NCBI GenBank assembly: GCA_019009955.1
Contig: CM032229.1
Location: 81,960,501-82,024,500 of the forward strand
Direction: 5' to 3'
DNA from: Riptortus pedestris
Taxonomy: Eukaryota > Arthropoda > Insecta > Hemiptera > Alydidae
DNA: 64,000 nucleotides
Made by a program: the position numbers and the translations under genes. Below the pieces are notes generated by a model. The model was given only the letters and a program-made list of their open reading frames with translations, did not search any database and was not told the origin of the DNA. Shown here in pieces: positions 12,885-25,141 of the stretch. Numbering within the stretch: position 1 is the stretch's first letter; every line of letters starts with the position of its first letter.

Positions 12885-12975
12885 CCAAACACTTAACAGA
12901 AAATACGCGGAACCGTAAAAAATGTTGGTGCGTTCTTGATAAATCCATGGTCTAATGTTTTGGGGGACAGATATA
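12885..12975 (+). repeat. direct repeat, copy 1 (partner at 13949)
   Basis: About 90 bp, including AATGTTGGTGCGTTCTTGAT and GTTTTGGGGGACAGATATAA, recurs in the same orientation at 13949-14038 with roughly ten differences. The flanking sequences do not match. The family is unclassified. Confidence 0.8.
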
Positions 12976-13948
12976 AACTCACTTTATCAGCTGGCACTCA
13001 GTATTGGATGATATGTGTTTGTGGGCTGAATGTGTATAGAAGACATGTATCTACTGGTGTTGGAAAATCTCTTTTCATCGACTGCGCAAGTCAGTGATCT
13101 GGATCTATACTGAATACCTGAAAGATGTAGTGGCTCTACATTCCATGTATATTTATGCTATTACTGTTGTTATAGTATTCATGTTATAGGTCATAAAAAA
13201 TGTAATTAATAAAAGAGTTAGAGAAGTCTTTCAAAAAAAATGTATTTGCTTCTATAATTTCTTAAACAAAACAAAAGTTTATAATATTTAGCAGTTTAAT
13301 AAGTTGAATAATAAACACACAAAACAATGTAGAAATGTTAATAATGCATTTCGTTCTAAATGATAAAATATAAATATATACTAAATTAGAATACAGTACC
13401 ATTCCGGTAGGAATTAACCAATTATACGAATAAAGACGAACACACTTATTTAATGATTTTCATGCTTTATGAACTTAGTTCTACTCATTTTAAGAGTAGG
13501 CATGGAGGACTTAATCCAAGTGAACTGATGGACGCTTTTTCCAAAACGATGGACGATTTTTCAAGGTCGAGGGTTTGGACTGTAGGAGAGGATAACAAAA
13601 TATTTTCCTGAAACCTGTTATTGATTTTCAATCTGTCAGAGTAGTTGGTACTCTGAGCTACATTAATGATGAGTTGTTACAAACAAAGTCTAACTTGGGA
13701 ACGGAAGAGACTAAGGCGGTGGCACGTTTGGACATAAGAAATTTGAATAACGCCTTTCATGTCGTCATTTATGGATTTGTGAAGAGCGTCTTTTCATAGG
13801 TCCCCTTATTACTCCTCTATGGATTTGATTTTCACTGACTTGCCTAGACCAACTTAACATTGGTCAGTTCGAGGTGAATGAAAATGGAAAAACTCTTTCG
13901 AATGTTTTAAATCTACGACTTAATATGCGACATACGGTAATAGCCAAA

Positions 13949-14038
13949 CAGTTCACAGAAAATACGTGGAACCGTAAATAATGTTGGTGCATTCTTGATA
14001 AATCCTTGGTCTGATGTTTTGGGGGACAGATATAATCT
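13949..14038 (+). repeat. direct repeat, copy 2 (partner at 12885)
   Basis: Second copy of the ~90-bp unit. It contains AATGTTGGTGCATTCTTGAT and ends GGGGGACAGATATAATC. The pair is spaced about 1.06 kb and could be long terminal remnants of one insertion, or two dispersed fragments. Confidence 0.8.
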
Positions 14039-14148
14039 ACATCTAAAAGAAAATTCGCTTACGTTACAAAAATAAATTGGTGTCCGAATCTGTCCGCAAT
14101 AATTAATTTCTATTCACGATTTATTAAAAAGTTGTGAATTCGAATAGG

Positions 14149-14640
14149 AAGGAATCTGCAGACTACGAGTAATACGATTTTTTGGGGGTGTGTTTTTCGC
14201 TCAGTCTGTAGATTCCGAAATATTGGGTTTTCTGATGCTCTTCATTGGAAAAAGCAAAGTTGCATAAAGTGGACGTTAATTAACAAATAAAAAAATAAGT
14301 TTCATATGATCACTGTTGCTTCAAAAAGTAACTGGTGTGGGTCAAGTAAAAAAGACCCTAACACCTTTTAAAATACTGAAAATGATCATTTATAATAAGG
14401 GTCTGGCGTTAGTGACCACAAGGGTCGACACGCCACTTAAAAAAAAAGGGGGGGGATCCTGATGAAGGAACGAAATATGCTAAAATACTAGTTTGTTTTG
14501 TTACCACTTGCAATCGATATCGACCGTTGAAAGAAAAATAAAATCCCAAAAAATTGATGAATGTCACTTTCAAACAACTAACAACAAAAAAAATCTTTTA
14601 TAACAATAGCTAACTAGCTCAAATCTAGTCGGGACAATAG
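14149..14640 (+). repeat. unclassified repeat with internal hairpin, copy 1
   Basis: It matches 16291-16615. Both begin AAGGAATCTGCAGACTACGA, have GTAGATTCCGAA on the other side of a ~60-bp hairpin, share GTGAAGGAACG/GATGAAGGAACG-type blocks and end AAATCTAGTCGGGACAATAG. This copy carries an extra segment of about 165 bp from 14265. That segment begins with TTGCATAAAGTGGACGTTAA, which matches the 3' tail of the window's SINE family, suggesting a truncated SINE insertion. Confidence 0.75.
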
Positions 14641-16290
14641 AATCTGTTGTCTGTAGGAGTAATAAGCCAATTATCGGGAGTTGTAGCAAGTTGTAGGAGT
14701 CGATGCAGACTACACTACGGGGAGTTGTTGGACTAGTGTAGAGGCTGGAGGTGTCGATGGGAACTACTATCGATATAGACAGTGTTCGATTCGGGGGACC
14801 ATATCAGGGCCTGGCTTACTAGCAATCCCCCTCCCATCAGAGCAACCCTCGTCTCCCTGACCTCCATCTCCCAGGGGTATAAAAATGCAAACATCCCATC
14901 AAAGAGGCACCTCCCTCCCCTCTCAGACTCCCAGATATTCCCTCATATACCCATAGTCAAACCCCATCAGCCATATAACCATGTCTTTTACAGCTCTGCC
15001 CTTTATTCTTAGAACACCATGCTTTTCCCTAGAAAATATTGACTAGAATATTTCCTTGTGATATGTAGACTTCTTAATATTTGTATAGAAAATACCTTTA
15101 CCGGTATCACACACATGACTTTATCACTTTTTTTTTCTTTTTCCCAGAAAATTGAATCTCCAATATCTCCTTTAAAAGCCCTTTTCCCTCTCAACTTTGG
15201 TTCAGAGGATTTCTATTTATCAAACTCGTAAAAATATGTTTACTACCTATGATATTGTGAAACCCGCAAACTCTAATGTCACTTTGCAATCTTAACTCTT
15301 AAATTTAAATGAATTAACTGTTTGACAATCTTGCTGGATTAACATGTTTGTGATGAACGCTAATTCTCGTCAGATGGGTAATAAATGATTTACTTAAAGA
15401 AAAACAGGTTTTGTAGAACAGATGCATCCCAGAGGGTAGACCCAGCTTTAAGGGTTTTGAATTTTGCTGATTTTGTATTGAATGTACAAACGATTTACAT
15501 CCGTCAATCAAACATTTTTTAAAGAACCTAGTATATAGTCTGTTTTGAGTACCGCAAGGAAGAGGAAGTTTATATGCAAGAATCCATCTTCACACTATTA
15601 ACGCTGAAACAAATCGCGATTCTTCTGCAATTGTTCGTGTGTTTGAGTATCAAAAATTACCTCTTTCCAAAGTGGTCCACAATTCGAATGATGTTTGATG
15701 TGGGTAATCTGTGATTGCTAGTATGTTTAGTACAAAACAGCCTAATAGGTTATTGCCTACTGATTTCCAGATACACTTTTAGTGAATAGAGGTTCTCAAG
15801 ACGTCAATTGTTATGGAAGTAGTTTTAGTATTTACTTCAGTATTGGTATTTACTTGGGTAAATATATGATACTTATTAGACTTTCTATTGTAAACTGAAG
15901 GGTTAAGTTTCAAGACTAAAGCAATGAATATATGTATATGTATGCAATTATAAACTTAGCACTTAGACTATGACTGAATACAATGTACTTACACAATTTA
16001 CAATTACTTAAACCAATCAACACAAAAATATTTTCAAATGAGGATTTATCAAATAGTCCAAACAACATTTTATAATTTTTACCCATTAACAATTGATATA
16101 GCATTTGACAATAAAGTAGCTCCCAAACGTAACTATAACCAAAGCTTTGGTGTTTAATGTCATATTTTTAGTTTTAACAGAAAGGCTTATTTCGCAAACT
16201 TTCCAAATTTCTGCTAGAAGCAAATCAAATTATAAAACACTATTAACATTTTCTAATTACGGAACGGATAAGTGCACTCTTGCGAATAAT

Positions 16291-16615
16291 AAGGAATCTG
16301 CAGACTACGAGTAATAATATTTTTTTATATGTCCGTGATTTACGCTCAGTCGGTAGATTCCGAATTATTCGTATTTTTGATGCTTTGATATTCATCATTG
16401 GAAAAATTATCTTTTTAGTCCATGTTGTAAAAGTAGAGATCCTGGTGAAGGAACGTAAAATACTAGTTTGTTTTAATCCCATTTGTGATCAATATAAACT
16501 GGTGAAAGAAAAAAAAGAGAGGGGCGAAAAAATCTATGAAGGTCACATTCAAACAATTAACAACTGATTCATTTAAAACAATAGCCAACTGTCTAAAATC
16601 TAGTCGGGACAATAG
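16291..16615 (+). repeat. unclassified repeat with internal hairpin, copy 2
   Basis: Shorter partner of 14149-14640 without the extra segment, so it approximates the empty form. The hairpin arms GGAATCTGCAGACTACGAG and CTCAGTCGGTAGATTCC flank a ~35-bp loop. The open frames at 16243-16567 on both strands reflect this palindrome, not genes. Confidence 0.75.
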
Positions 16616-17752
16616 CACGCGGCCACAAATGCACTCGCACTCTAATAAGTGAACTACGAAATAGGAATGTATCAAATACATTAGGTGTGTTCGTTTATTT
16701 TCCATGCTCCATAATGAATTTATGCTTGCGATTTTTGTACATCTGGCAAACAATTGAAATCCTTAGCTATTTTAATTATGTTTTCAAAAATAATTTCTTT
16801 ATTATGATGATTCAGGAAAAGCCGTCATTCTGAGAATAACCGGAACAATAAATCAGTTAATTATGAATATTTTTTAATATTTTAAAAAAATCAAAAAAAG
16901 TTTTATATTTTTATATCTGAATTATTTTTCTATAGAGTATTCCCCAAATTGTATACTGAGAATTATGAATAGTTAAATCTATAACCGGAATTCCTTAGTT
17001 ATAATTAATGGACGGAAAATACTCGGAGCTTTACAGCTGAATATAAATGGAATTCTTGCTGGGAGATAATACGGGAGATAAATTTACTGGCAAAGACTTG
17101 ATATATTTTGTTAAACTGGCTAAACAAATACAGCTAGAGAAAGTTGGATGTATTTTTAATGCTTAATCCATTTATGTATTAAATTCTATTCAGTGTAGAA
17201 GAGTCTGTATATGTTATAAGTGGATGGAGAGGGAGCACCTTGCCAGAGACTGTGTACCCATTGGCACTGCTCCAAGTTCTGACCAGTAAATAAACCACAC
17301 CCGACATCTACTGTCTATCTGGACCATCTTACCACCAACTGCCCTCTAAACAAAGCCACTTCTCACCTGTCCAACTTACATATTTTCACGTTTTTTAAAA
17401 AATTATGTCACTCATGATTATATTAATTGTGGTTCGGACTGCACTTCTTAAGTTATAATGAAAAACAAAAATGTTAACCAAATATTACCCAAAAGGACTA
17501 TTGCAGCCAGCATTAAACGATTGTAAAATTTCTTACAAGTTTTTTTTTTTTTTTTTATTTCAGCGCTAATCCCTTTCGAAGACTATTGTCTCCATCTTCA
17601 GAGCTACACATAAAAAGAACAACTTCAATAAAATCTTTATACATTACAACAGATCATAATCATGCTAATATCTAGAAATAAAAACACAAAATAAATATCT
17701 AAAAGAAGTGAATATAAATAAATAAACTTAAGTCAAATCTTAAAATAAAAAG
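16616..17752. other. no gene recognised
   Basis: AT-rich, with a T-run near 17539-17557. Nothing is supported. Confidence 0.45.
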
Positions 17753-18162
17753 GTCCGTCACGCAGGGGCTCCGAAAACTAAGCAGATTTCCCACGTGATG
17801 TTTTACAATAGCGAAATTTCACGAGAGCCTAACAGTTAGGAAAACGGCCAAACTAGCTTTTGGCGGGAAAGTCACTCGTCCGTTAGCCGCGCCGATTTAA
17901 TAAAAATGCAAATATCTGGGTTAATGTTCAAGATAGAGAATAAATGTACATTACAATATTTATAATAAATTCAATTTGCAATAAGATTGATTCTGTAAAC
18001 TTTTTCGATCCGACGTATAGTAATGGAGATATTTCGAATTTTCTAAAATCCGCCGTTAACGAACTTTATCTTTCCTTTTACATAAAACGACTAAATATCG
18101 AGTTTGGTAACGATGAAACAAAAATTGCGACCGCTAGAGCGGTAACAGACAAATATATAGAT

Positions 18163-18244
<82 letters not shown>

Positions 18245-18365
18245 TTTTGAACGGACCTCATTTTCGTCTTCTACTAGGTAGGAACGATGGACATTTGAAG
18301 AAAAATTTCGAAAATTCCGTCTTGAGTACAGCCTCAATAGCTGATTTCCTTTAAGTGAAATCTGC
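17753..18365 (+). mobile_element. Helentron-like non-autonomous element, complete (copy A)
   Basis: It starts GTCCGTCACGCAGGGGCTCC, has the subterminal AAGCAGATTTCCCACGTG, then a GC-richer 5' module (CTAGCTTTTGGCGGGAAAGT, CTCGTCCGTTAG) joined at AATAAAAATGCAAATATCTG to the common core. The core carries TTCAAGATAGAGAATAAATG, TCCGACGTATAGTAATGGAG, AAATATCGAGTTTGG and GACCGCTAGAGCGG. A compound (CT)n(TA)n tract at 18168-18241 follows. The 3' block (GGACCTCATTTTCGTC) ends in TTTCCTTTAAGTGAAATCTGCTAA. The inverted subterminal repeat, central microsatellite and 3' palindrome match DINE-1/Helentron-associated elements as a class. It codes for nothing; the 136-codon frame at 17944 is incidental. Confidence 0.85.
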
Positions 18366-18655
18366 TAATACGGAGGGTGAGAGATCAATTGGGGTTTAGC
18401 TAAAAAATATCTTCTGACCTACTTGCATGCACTCATTGGGAAACAGCAAGTGACTGGCAGGTGCGCGGGAGATAAGACCAAGATTTTTCTGCCATTCCAA
18501 GTACAGAATATTATTCACTTCCAACAACACTGCTGTGAGAGATTATTAAATTGTATATATTATCATAAGTTTTCTCTCTACTGTCCATTTAAGATACGAA
18601 TTTGACAAATATTAATCAAAACGTGCAAAAAAATAATTTCCCAAAACAGAAAAAA

Positions 18656-20468
18656 TCCGCCAAGGGCTGCATAAACTACGCAACATTTCCACGTGCTGGT
18701 ATGACACAATACTAATCTCATCTCACTATATATTCTATATTTCTAAGTAAAAATCCGATGAGAAAATTTGGAGGTTTACTGGAGACCGAAAGAAAGAAGT
18801 TACGAATGACTAACGCTCTTAATATATGAGTTAGGAATAAATGTATAGAGCAACAATTGTATAGAATATTAGAAAAGATTGGTTCTATAAAATATTTGAT
18901 ACGACTCATAATAAAGGAGATATTCGGAAGACCACTTCCCCTATTCTTGGTCCGATTTCAGCCATTAACGAATATGACATTTGTCATAGATAGATAGATC
19001 AAATGAACATTTTCAAGTAAAGACCGGAAAATCTTATAATGACCGCATCACACTATGTACATACTTGCATGTATCCCACAAAGTAAAATTATAATGAATA
19101 CAATATTTGCTACTCAAGTTCGGAATAAGGCGGTTCATAAAACAAGGGCTACTTGTTAATATGACATGAGCGATTTTATTCGATCACCCTGAAGGCGTAA
19201 ATCACCTAAACATTCTTTAGGCCACTTATTTTTTAGATAAATGTTTAATTACCTTCATGCTAACACTAATAATTCTAATCGAAAGGCATAATTTTAATAA
19301 CGGATTCTTCTAGAAAAAAAAAATTTAATACGAATTTATTTTGGTGTTGTTTTTTTCGATCGTAGCGTAAACCACCATCAACCACAATTAAGAACTCTTT
19401 TCCAGACTGATTATTTATCTTCTGTCAGAAGGGAATCCACTGGGCAATGTGAAACAATCGAACCAATTTTAAACCCTGAAGGTCTAATTTTTAATCTCTT
19501 CCTAATTTTGTGTCCTGTGAAGATGATTTGTTGCGTGAAACAAGCAATTCAAGATAAGTTTGTAGCCAAGGACATACGAGGACCACGACTAGCCTGTAAG
19601 AAATAGTGATCTTTCACTAGAGATGCCTATTAGTTTTCTAATGAATAGGTTGGTCAAAGTAAAACTCTGCTGAACCTAATAGGCGAATCTCAGAGTGCCT
19701 GCTATCAATATAGTAAGATAATCATAGCGTTTGAAATGGCTAGACAACGAACATATGTTTTTACAACGTGACGTTATATTGACAGTATGTTTTCTACGTT
19801 ATTCTTACATATAAAAAGTGTATGCAATTATACTATTATATATTGACTCACTTATATCACCTGAACATATATTGTCTATTTATAAGTCAAAATGTATGTG
19901 GAGTAGAGGGATTTGCTGAAGGATGAAAACAAGATCGCGCTAATAATTTCTGTAATATTATTAGAGTTACGAAAAAAGTGTGTAAAACAACAATTTTAGG
20001 GCATCAATAGCTTAACGAACTTTAGTTCTACTACATTTTCCAATTGAACTCGTAATAACTGAGACATTTTGAATTTTCAAATCCTCCAGGTCCGATTTCA
20101 GTCATTAACTAATGTGATCTATAGTGTTGAAGGAAACACTTAATTATTGAGTATGATATAAAAGAAATAAACATTTTTGAGTTACGAAAGTAAAATTTGA
20201 AATGATCGGTTCATATTCATTATAGAGATAATATGTATATATAACAAAATTGATAGGAAATTAAAATTGAAATAAGATTGGTTCTTTACAATTTTCTTAT
20301 CCGACGTATAATAACGGAGATATTTTGAATTTTCCAAATTCCCCCTCCCCACCCGGTCAGATTGCAGCCTTTAACGAGCTCGTTCTTTAGTTTTACATAA
20401 AACGCAAATATGTAGAGTTTGGTTACGATAAGAAAAAAATTGTGACCACTAGAGAGGTAATGTACAAG

Positions 20469-20552
<84 letters not shown>

Positions 20553-20674
20553 TTTGACGGACCTCATTTTCGTCATCTCCTAGGTAGGATCGATAGACAT
20601 TGGAGGACACTTTTCCAAAAACTCGTCTCGTGAGTACAACCTTAATAGCTGATTTCACTTAAGGGAAACCTGCT
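18656..20674 (+). mobile_element. Helentron-like element, composite (copy B)
   Basis: It begins with a worn 5' end (ATCCGCCAAGGGCTGCATAA) whose module matches that of the copy at 55054, not copy A. The family core appears in eroded form near 18870-19000 and again, well preserved, at 20270-20560. There follow (TA)n at about 20475-20548, GGACCTCATTTTCGTCATCT, and the 3' palindrome TTTCACTTAAGGGAAACC ending in TGCT at 20674. The stretch about 19175-19890 has no family match and interrupts the module seen at 55400-55480, so it is probably an insertion. Microsatellite-derived frames at 20286-20658 are not genes. Confidence 0.75.
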
Positions 20675-20676
20675 AA

Positions 20677-22318
20677 AATAACTAAGTTTTATCATGTTAA
20701 AAAACCCGTTCGAACAATGATTATATAAGTTCCAACATATGTGAGCCGAGACTGTGGGAGGGGGCGAAGGCACATTCTAGTGGTCCCAAGGAAGCCAATC
20801 AGGTTCGCTCGCTCGTTCATTGGCTCAAAACGCATACTCCATCTTAACACTCTATCTGCCATATTTTTCCGAACCCCTCCCCTTTGAGTTTTTTAAACAG
20901 ATAATCATTATAGTTCATATTCAATATTCCCACAAGAACAATGGCTATCAATAATTTGATTAAGTTAATTTTTGATTTCTCTATTTAAAGAAAGTCTGTC
21001 TTAAGTACGACAATTTTTAAAAAAATTGGACAACTCCGTTCTATTGGTCTACTTTTATTTATTGCTCTTGTAATAATTATTCCAATAAATTTTAAAACTA
21101 ATCGTCCCAATACTAAAATATTAAAATACTCCTTTTCTGTATTAGTCAACTCATTCATTAGGCCTATAGCCCACTTTATTTTACAGTAGCTAACATAGAA
21201 TTTATTTTCTACAGGTAAAATTCCTCTTTTCTCGCGATGATGTGACTGATTTTTTGGTTTTTATTTCAGTGCTTTTTAACAGTTCCATACCATATTGGCA
21301 AATCGAAACTCTATTAAGAACTGACGTAGGGCCTAATGCAAGTCAAACTAAATTGATATAATTTTGGATTTTCAATTGTAAAAATTTGGATTAAAAGGAA
21401 CGGAATAATCAGAAGCACTCATTTTTAAATTAATTAAAAAACAATATTGTTGTTGCATAGAGTATCCGTTTTAACAGTTTTGATTTGTGACTTGCTGTTC
21501 TAGAATGTCAATTTAGTGCAACAGTCTTGTGAGACCCTCGATCTTAGCAAATTTCTTTCTTTATGTAACTAGGCAATACCTCTATATAAAGAGCACAATT
21601 CCCTAACAGCATTACAATGTCCATTCACCTTGACCCAGGGCTTAGGAGATAAGTAGCATACATAGAAAAATTGTTTCATAGAGAAATTCCATACTATTGA
21701 ATACATGCAATGAAATGGCCTTTAGCAGATTCATCATTATTAATGTAAGATTAAAATCGTTTCATAAAGCCAAAAAAGTGAATGGAATATACAAGATGAA
21801 AAGGGTTCCATTTCATTATATTTTGTTTCAGATGTAAATTATATTTGGAAAACAAGTATTTCTGAATGAGACTTAACGACCCTCCTCGTGGGGTTTCTAA
21901 ACGCTGCTAAAAGCTTTAAATTCCCTCTGTAATTTTTCTATGTAAATAAATGAGTCTAAAAAAAAAATATATCGTTAGTTACAAAGATGAAACCCCGAAA
22001 TGTGTAATTATTGGTGTAATTACTCCCCCAACTGAGAGCAATTTGGTGAAACATTTTTAATGGGGTAGTGAAAAGGATGGGATGAATAGAATAAAAAGGA
22101 GGACTCCATCGTCGATTTCAATTACAAGTTATTAGAAGCGACATGAATACCTGAGTGGTATTTCATTTAGCTTTTAAAATGAGGGGGATGGTGCTGCTCT
22201 CTATCCTCCTTCTGAGGGATGTGACGGGTTTGTAGGTCGTCCGCTCCAGCCATTCATAAATATCCCAACCCTTCAAAGATCTATTTTTCAATCCCTTTCA
22301 GCCATCTACCTCCCAACC
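20677..22318. other. no gene recognised
   Basis: Mostly AT-rich with a GC-richer patch near 20740-20880. No open frame, RNA gene or family match was found. Confidence 0.45.
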
Positions 22319-22320
22319 TT

Positions 22321-22996
22321 ATATATATATAAAATTGTAACCTCTGTCTGTACATTGTTTTTTTCGCGAAATTTCACGATAACTTTTCGTTTCACGTGTC
22401 ATAGACACCATAACTGCATTTTGTTTCTTTCGTGTCTGTTTGTTTGTTTGTTTTTTTGTTTGTTTGTTTGTTACCTTTTCACGCATAAACGGCTGAACCG
22501 AGTTGTGGGGGTTATAAGGGAGGCCTGAAATTAAAAATAGTGATATTTCGTTTCCTATTGGGGTTTCGGCAATTATGCACATAACTAAAGTTGTTTATTT
22601 TGTTATTTAGAGAAACTTTTGTTATATAAACTATCGTTGTATACCGAAGTATAAATGCGTCATACGCTAAAAATTATAGCAGGAGTCAATAACTTTATTC
22701 GGCACAAAAGACTCAACCGAACTAAATAAAACACTCGGTATGTGCATTAGCACTAACACCTTCCCTATAATAAGCCATACTAACATGTATCGGGACGGGC
22801 AGGAGTGGGGGTTGTAAGGGAGGCCTGACTATACAAATTTTATTATTAACAAATCCGACAAAAAATGACGGATATTAACCCTAAACACTGGGACGGGTAA
22901 ATGTCAAAATATTGTGCAAAGCAAAGCCTTGCCAAAAAAATACCATCACCATCCAGCCTCAAATGAATTCCCGGGCGAAGCCGGGTATCTGAGCTA

Positions 22997-22997
<1 letters not shown>
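22321..22997 (+). mobile_element. Helitron, non-autonomous, copy 1
   Basis: The 5' end near 22321 reads TATAAAATTGTAACCTCTGT. The 3' end has a GC hairpin CCCGGGCGAAGCCGGG (22970-22985), then 8 nt, then CTAG (22994-22997) followed by T. A hairpin about 10 bp before a terminal CTRR, with insertion at A/T, is the classical Helitron signature. The element holds two internal units marked by GTGGGGGTTATAAGGGAGGC-type blocks about 300 bp apart. No Rep/helicase is present. It is followed by (TA)n and a second copy in the same orientation. Confidence 0.88.

Positions 22998-23054
<57 letters not shown>
22998..23054. repeat. (TA)n between two Helitrons
   Basis: Almost pure TA between the CTAG end of one Helitron and the start of the next. 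TA repeats also border the outer ends near 22320 and 24609-24640. Confidence 0.95.
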
Positions 23055-23060
<6 letters not shown>

Positions 23061-24607
23061 GTAACCTCTGTCTGTACATTGATTTTTTTTCGCGAAATTT
23101 CACGATAACTTTTCGTTTCACATGTCATAGACACCATAACTGCATTTTGTTTCTTTCGTGTATGTTTGTTTGTTTGTTACCTTTTCACGCATAAACGGCT
23201 GAACCGAATTTTATGAAACTTTGTATATATATTACTACTAGCCCAACTTAGACTTTAGGCTATACTAATATTCTCTGAGACGAACAGGAGTGGGGGTTAT
23301 AAGGGAGGCCTGAAATTAAAAATAGCGATATTTCATTTCCTATTGGTTTTTCAGCAAATATGGACATAACAAAAGTTATTTATTTTATTATTTAGAGTAA
23401 CTTTTGCTATATACACATTCGTCGTATACCTAAATATAAATGAGTTATACGCTAAAAATTATAGCGGGAGTCAACAATTTTATTTGGTACAAAAGAATCA
23501 ACCGAACTAAATAAAACTCGGTACGTGTATTAGGACTAACGCCTTCATTATAACAAGCCATACCAACATTTCTAGGGACGGGCAGGAGTGGGGGTTGTAT
23601 GGGAGGCCAGAAATTAAATATAGCGGTATTTCGTTTCCTATTGGTTTTTTGGCAATTATAAACATAACAAAAGTTGTTTATTTTGTTATTTAGAGTAACT
23701 TTTGTTATATACACTTTTTTCGTATACCGAACTATAAACGAGATATACGCTAAAACCTATAGCGGAAGTGAACAATTTTATTTGGGACAAAAGACCCAAC
23801 CAAAATAAATAAAACTCGGTATGTGTATTAGCACTAACGCTTTCATTATAACAAGCCATACCATCATTTCTAGGGACGGGCAGGAGTGGGGGTTGCAAGG
23901 GATGCCTGAATTTAAAAATAGCGGTATTTCGTTTTCTATTCGTTTTTCGGCAAATATTGACATGACAAAAGTTGTTTATTTTGTTATTTAGAGTAACTTT
24001 TGTCATATTCATTTTTGTCTTTTAACAAAGTATAAACGAGATATACACTTTAAACTAAAGCGGGAGTCAACTATTTCATTGGGTTTTTAAACCGAACTTA
24101 ATTAATTCTTCCATGATTATTATCTATATTAAAATTTTTAGGTTAGAACGGGAGTGGGGGTTATAAGGGAGGCCTGAAATAAAAATTCGCGATATTTCAT
24201 TGCCTATTTGTTTTTCGACAAACATTCACATAACAAAAGTTGTTTACTTTGATATTTAGATTAACTTTTGTTTTATACATTTCTCCAGGAACAATGTGTG
24301 GAGAAAGTAATTTGCGTAGAAATATTATATTATAGAAAAATTAATTCAATCTATTTTAATATTTTGCCCTTAATAACTGAAATCTATGCATAATACACAG
24401 GAGACGGGAAATATGACAATTTGGAGCTCTGTGAAGACTTACATAAAAAATTAATTTTCTTTTTAACAAATGCCAACAACGGGTATTAATCCTAAACACT
24501 GGGACGGGTAAATGTCAAAATATTGTGCAAAGTAAAGCCTTGCCAAAAAAATACCATCACCATTCAGCCTCAAATCAAATCCCGGGCGAAGCCGGGTATC
24601 TGAGCTA

Positions 24608-24608
<1 letters not shown>
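23055..24608 (+). mobile_element. Helitron, non-autonomous, copy 2 with expanded internal repeats
   Basis: Same termini as the previous copy: AAAATTGTAACCTCTGTCTG at the start, CCCGGGCGAAGCCGGG near 24581-24596 and CTAG at 24605-24608. Internally the marker GAGTGGGGGTT occurs at 23288, 23586, 23884 and 24152, giving tandem units of about 298, 298 and 268 bp. Each unit contains an inverted pair, AACAAAAGTT and AACTTTTGTT, around a ~20-nt loop. The minus-strand frames at 23445-24012 and 24463-24738 repeat with this period and are by-products. Confidence 0.88.
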
Positions 24609-24643
<35 letters not shown>

Positions 24644-24799
24644 ATATCTCTATGTGTGTTTGTCTTGCCGAGGCGGTGGAGTGCTGTCAGGCTCATCTCT
24701 AGCCTCTCGAGCGAATCAGACTTTAAAATGGAGTACAAACATGTACTGGAAGGTTTTCTGACGGCTGAATAAGAAAGAGACTGGATATGTGGATGATTT

Positions 24800-24802
<3 letters not shown>

Positions 24803-24898
<96 letters not shown>

Positions 24899-24904
24899 TC
24901 TCGC
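24803..24904. repeat. (CT)n microsatellite
   Basis: About 100 bp of CT dinucleotide, slightly interrupted at its 3' edge by CACT and CGCT. Confidence 0.97.
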
Positions 24905-25095
24905 TCTCTTTGATATATTTGGAAGTATGCTAACGTGAGTCTTCTCTCAAGATTTATTTTTCTTTGGTTTCTTGCATATCTTGTATTGTATTTGTTTAAT
25001 TTCGATTTTTGCTTACTTTTAGCATTTTTTTTTTACGATTAATGTTGCAGTCGTAATTATGACATGGTCTGACTAGTATTCGGATATATAAGGCC

Positions 25096-25098
<3 letters not shown>

Positions 25099-25139
<41 letters not shown>
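25099..25139. repeat. (GT)n microsatellite
   Basis: About 20 GT units; the open frame at 25101 begins inside it and is spurious. Confidence 0.97.

Positions 25140-25141
<2 letters not shown>

Noticed and set aside
23445..24012. Repeated minus-strand frames with a shared NRKRNTAIF motif
   Set aside because: They recur every ~298 bp because of the Helitron's internal tandem repeat and have no conserved start or stop.
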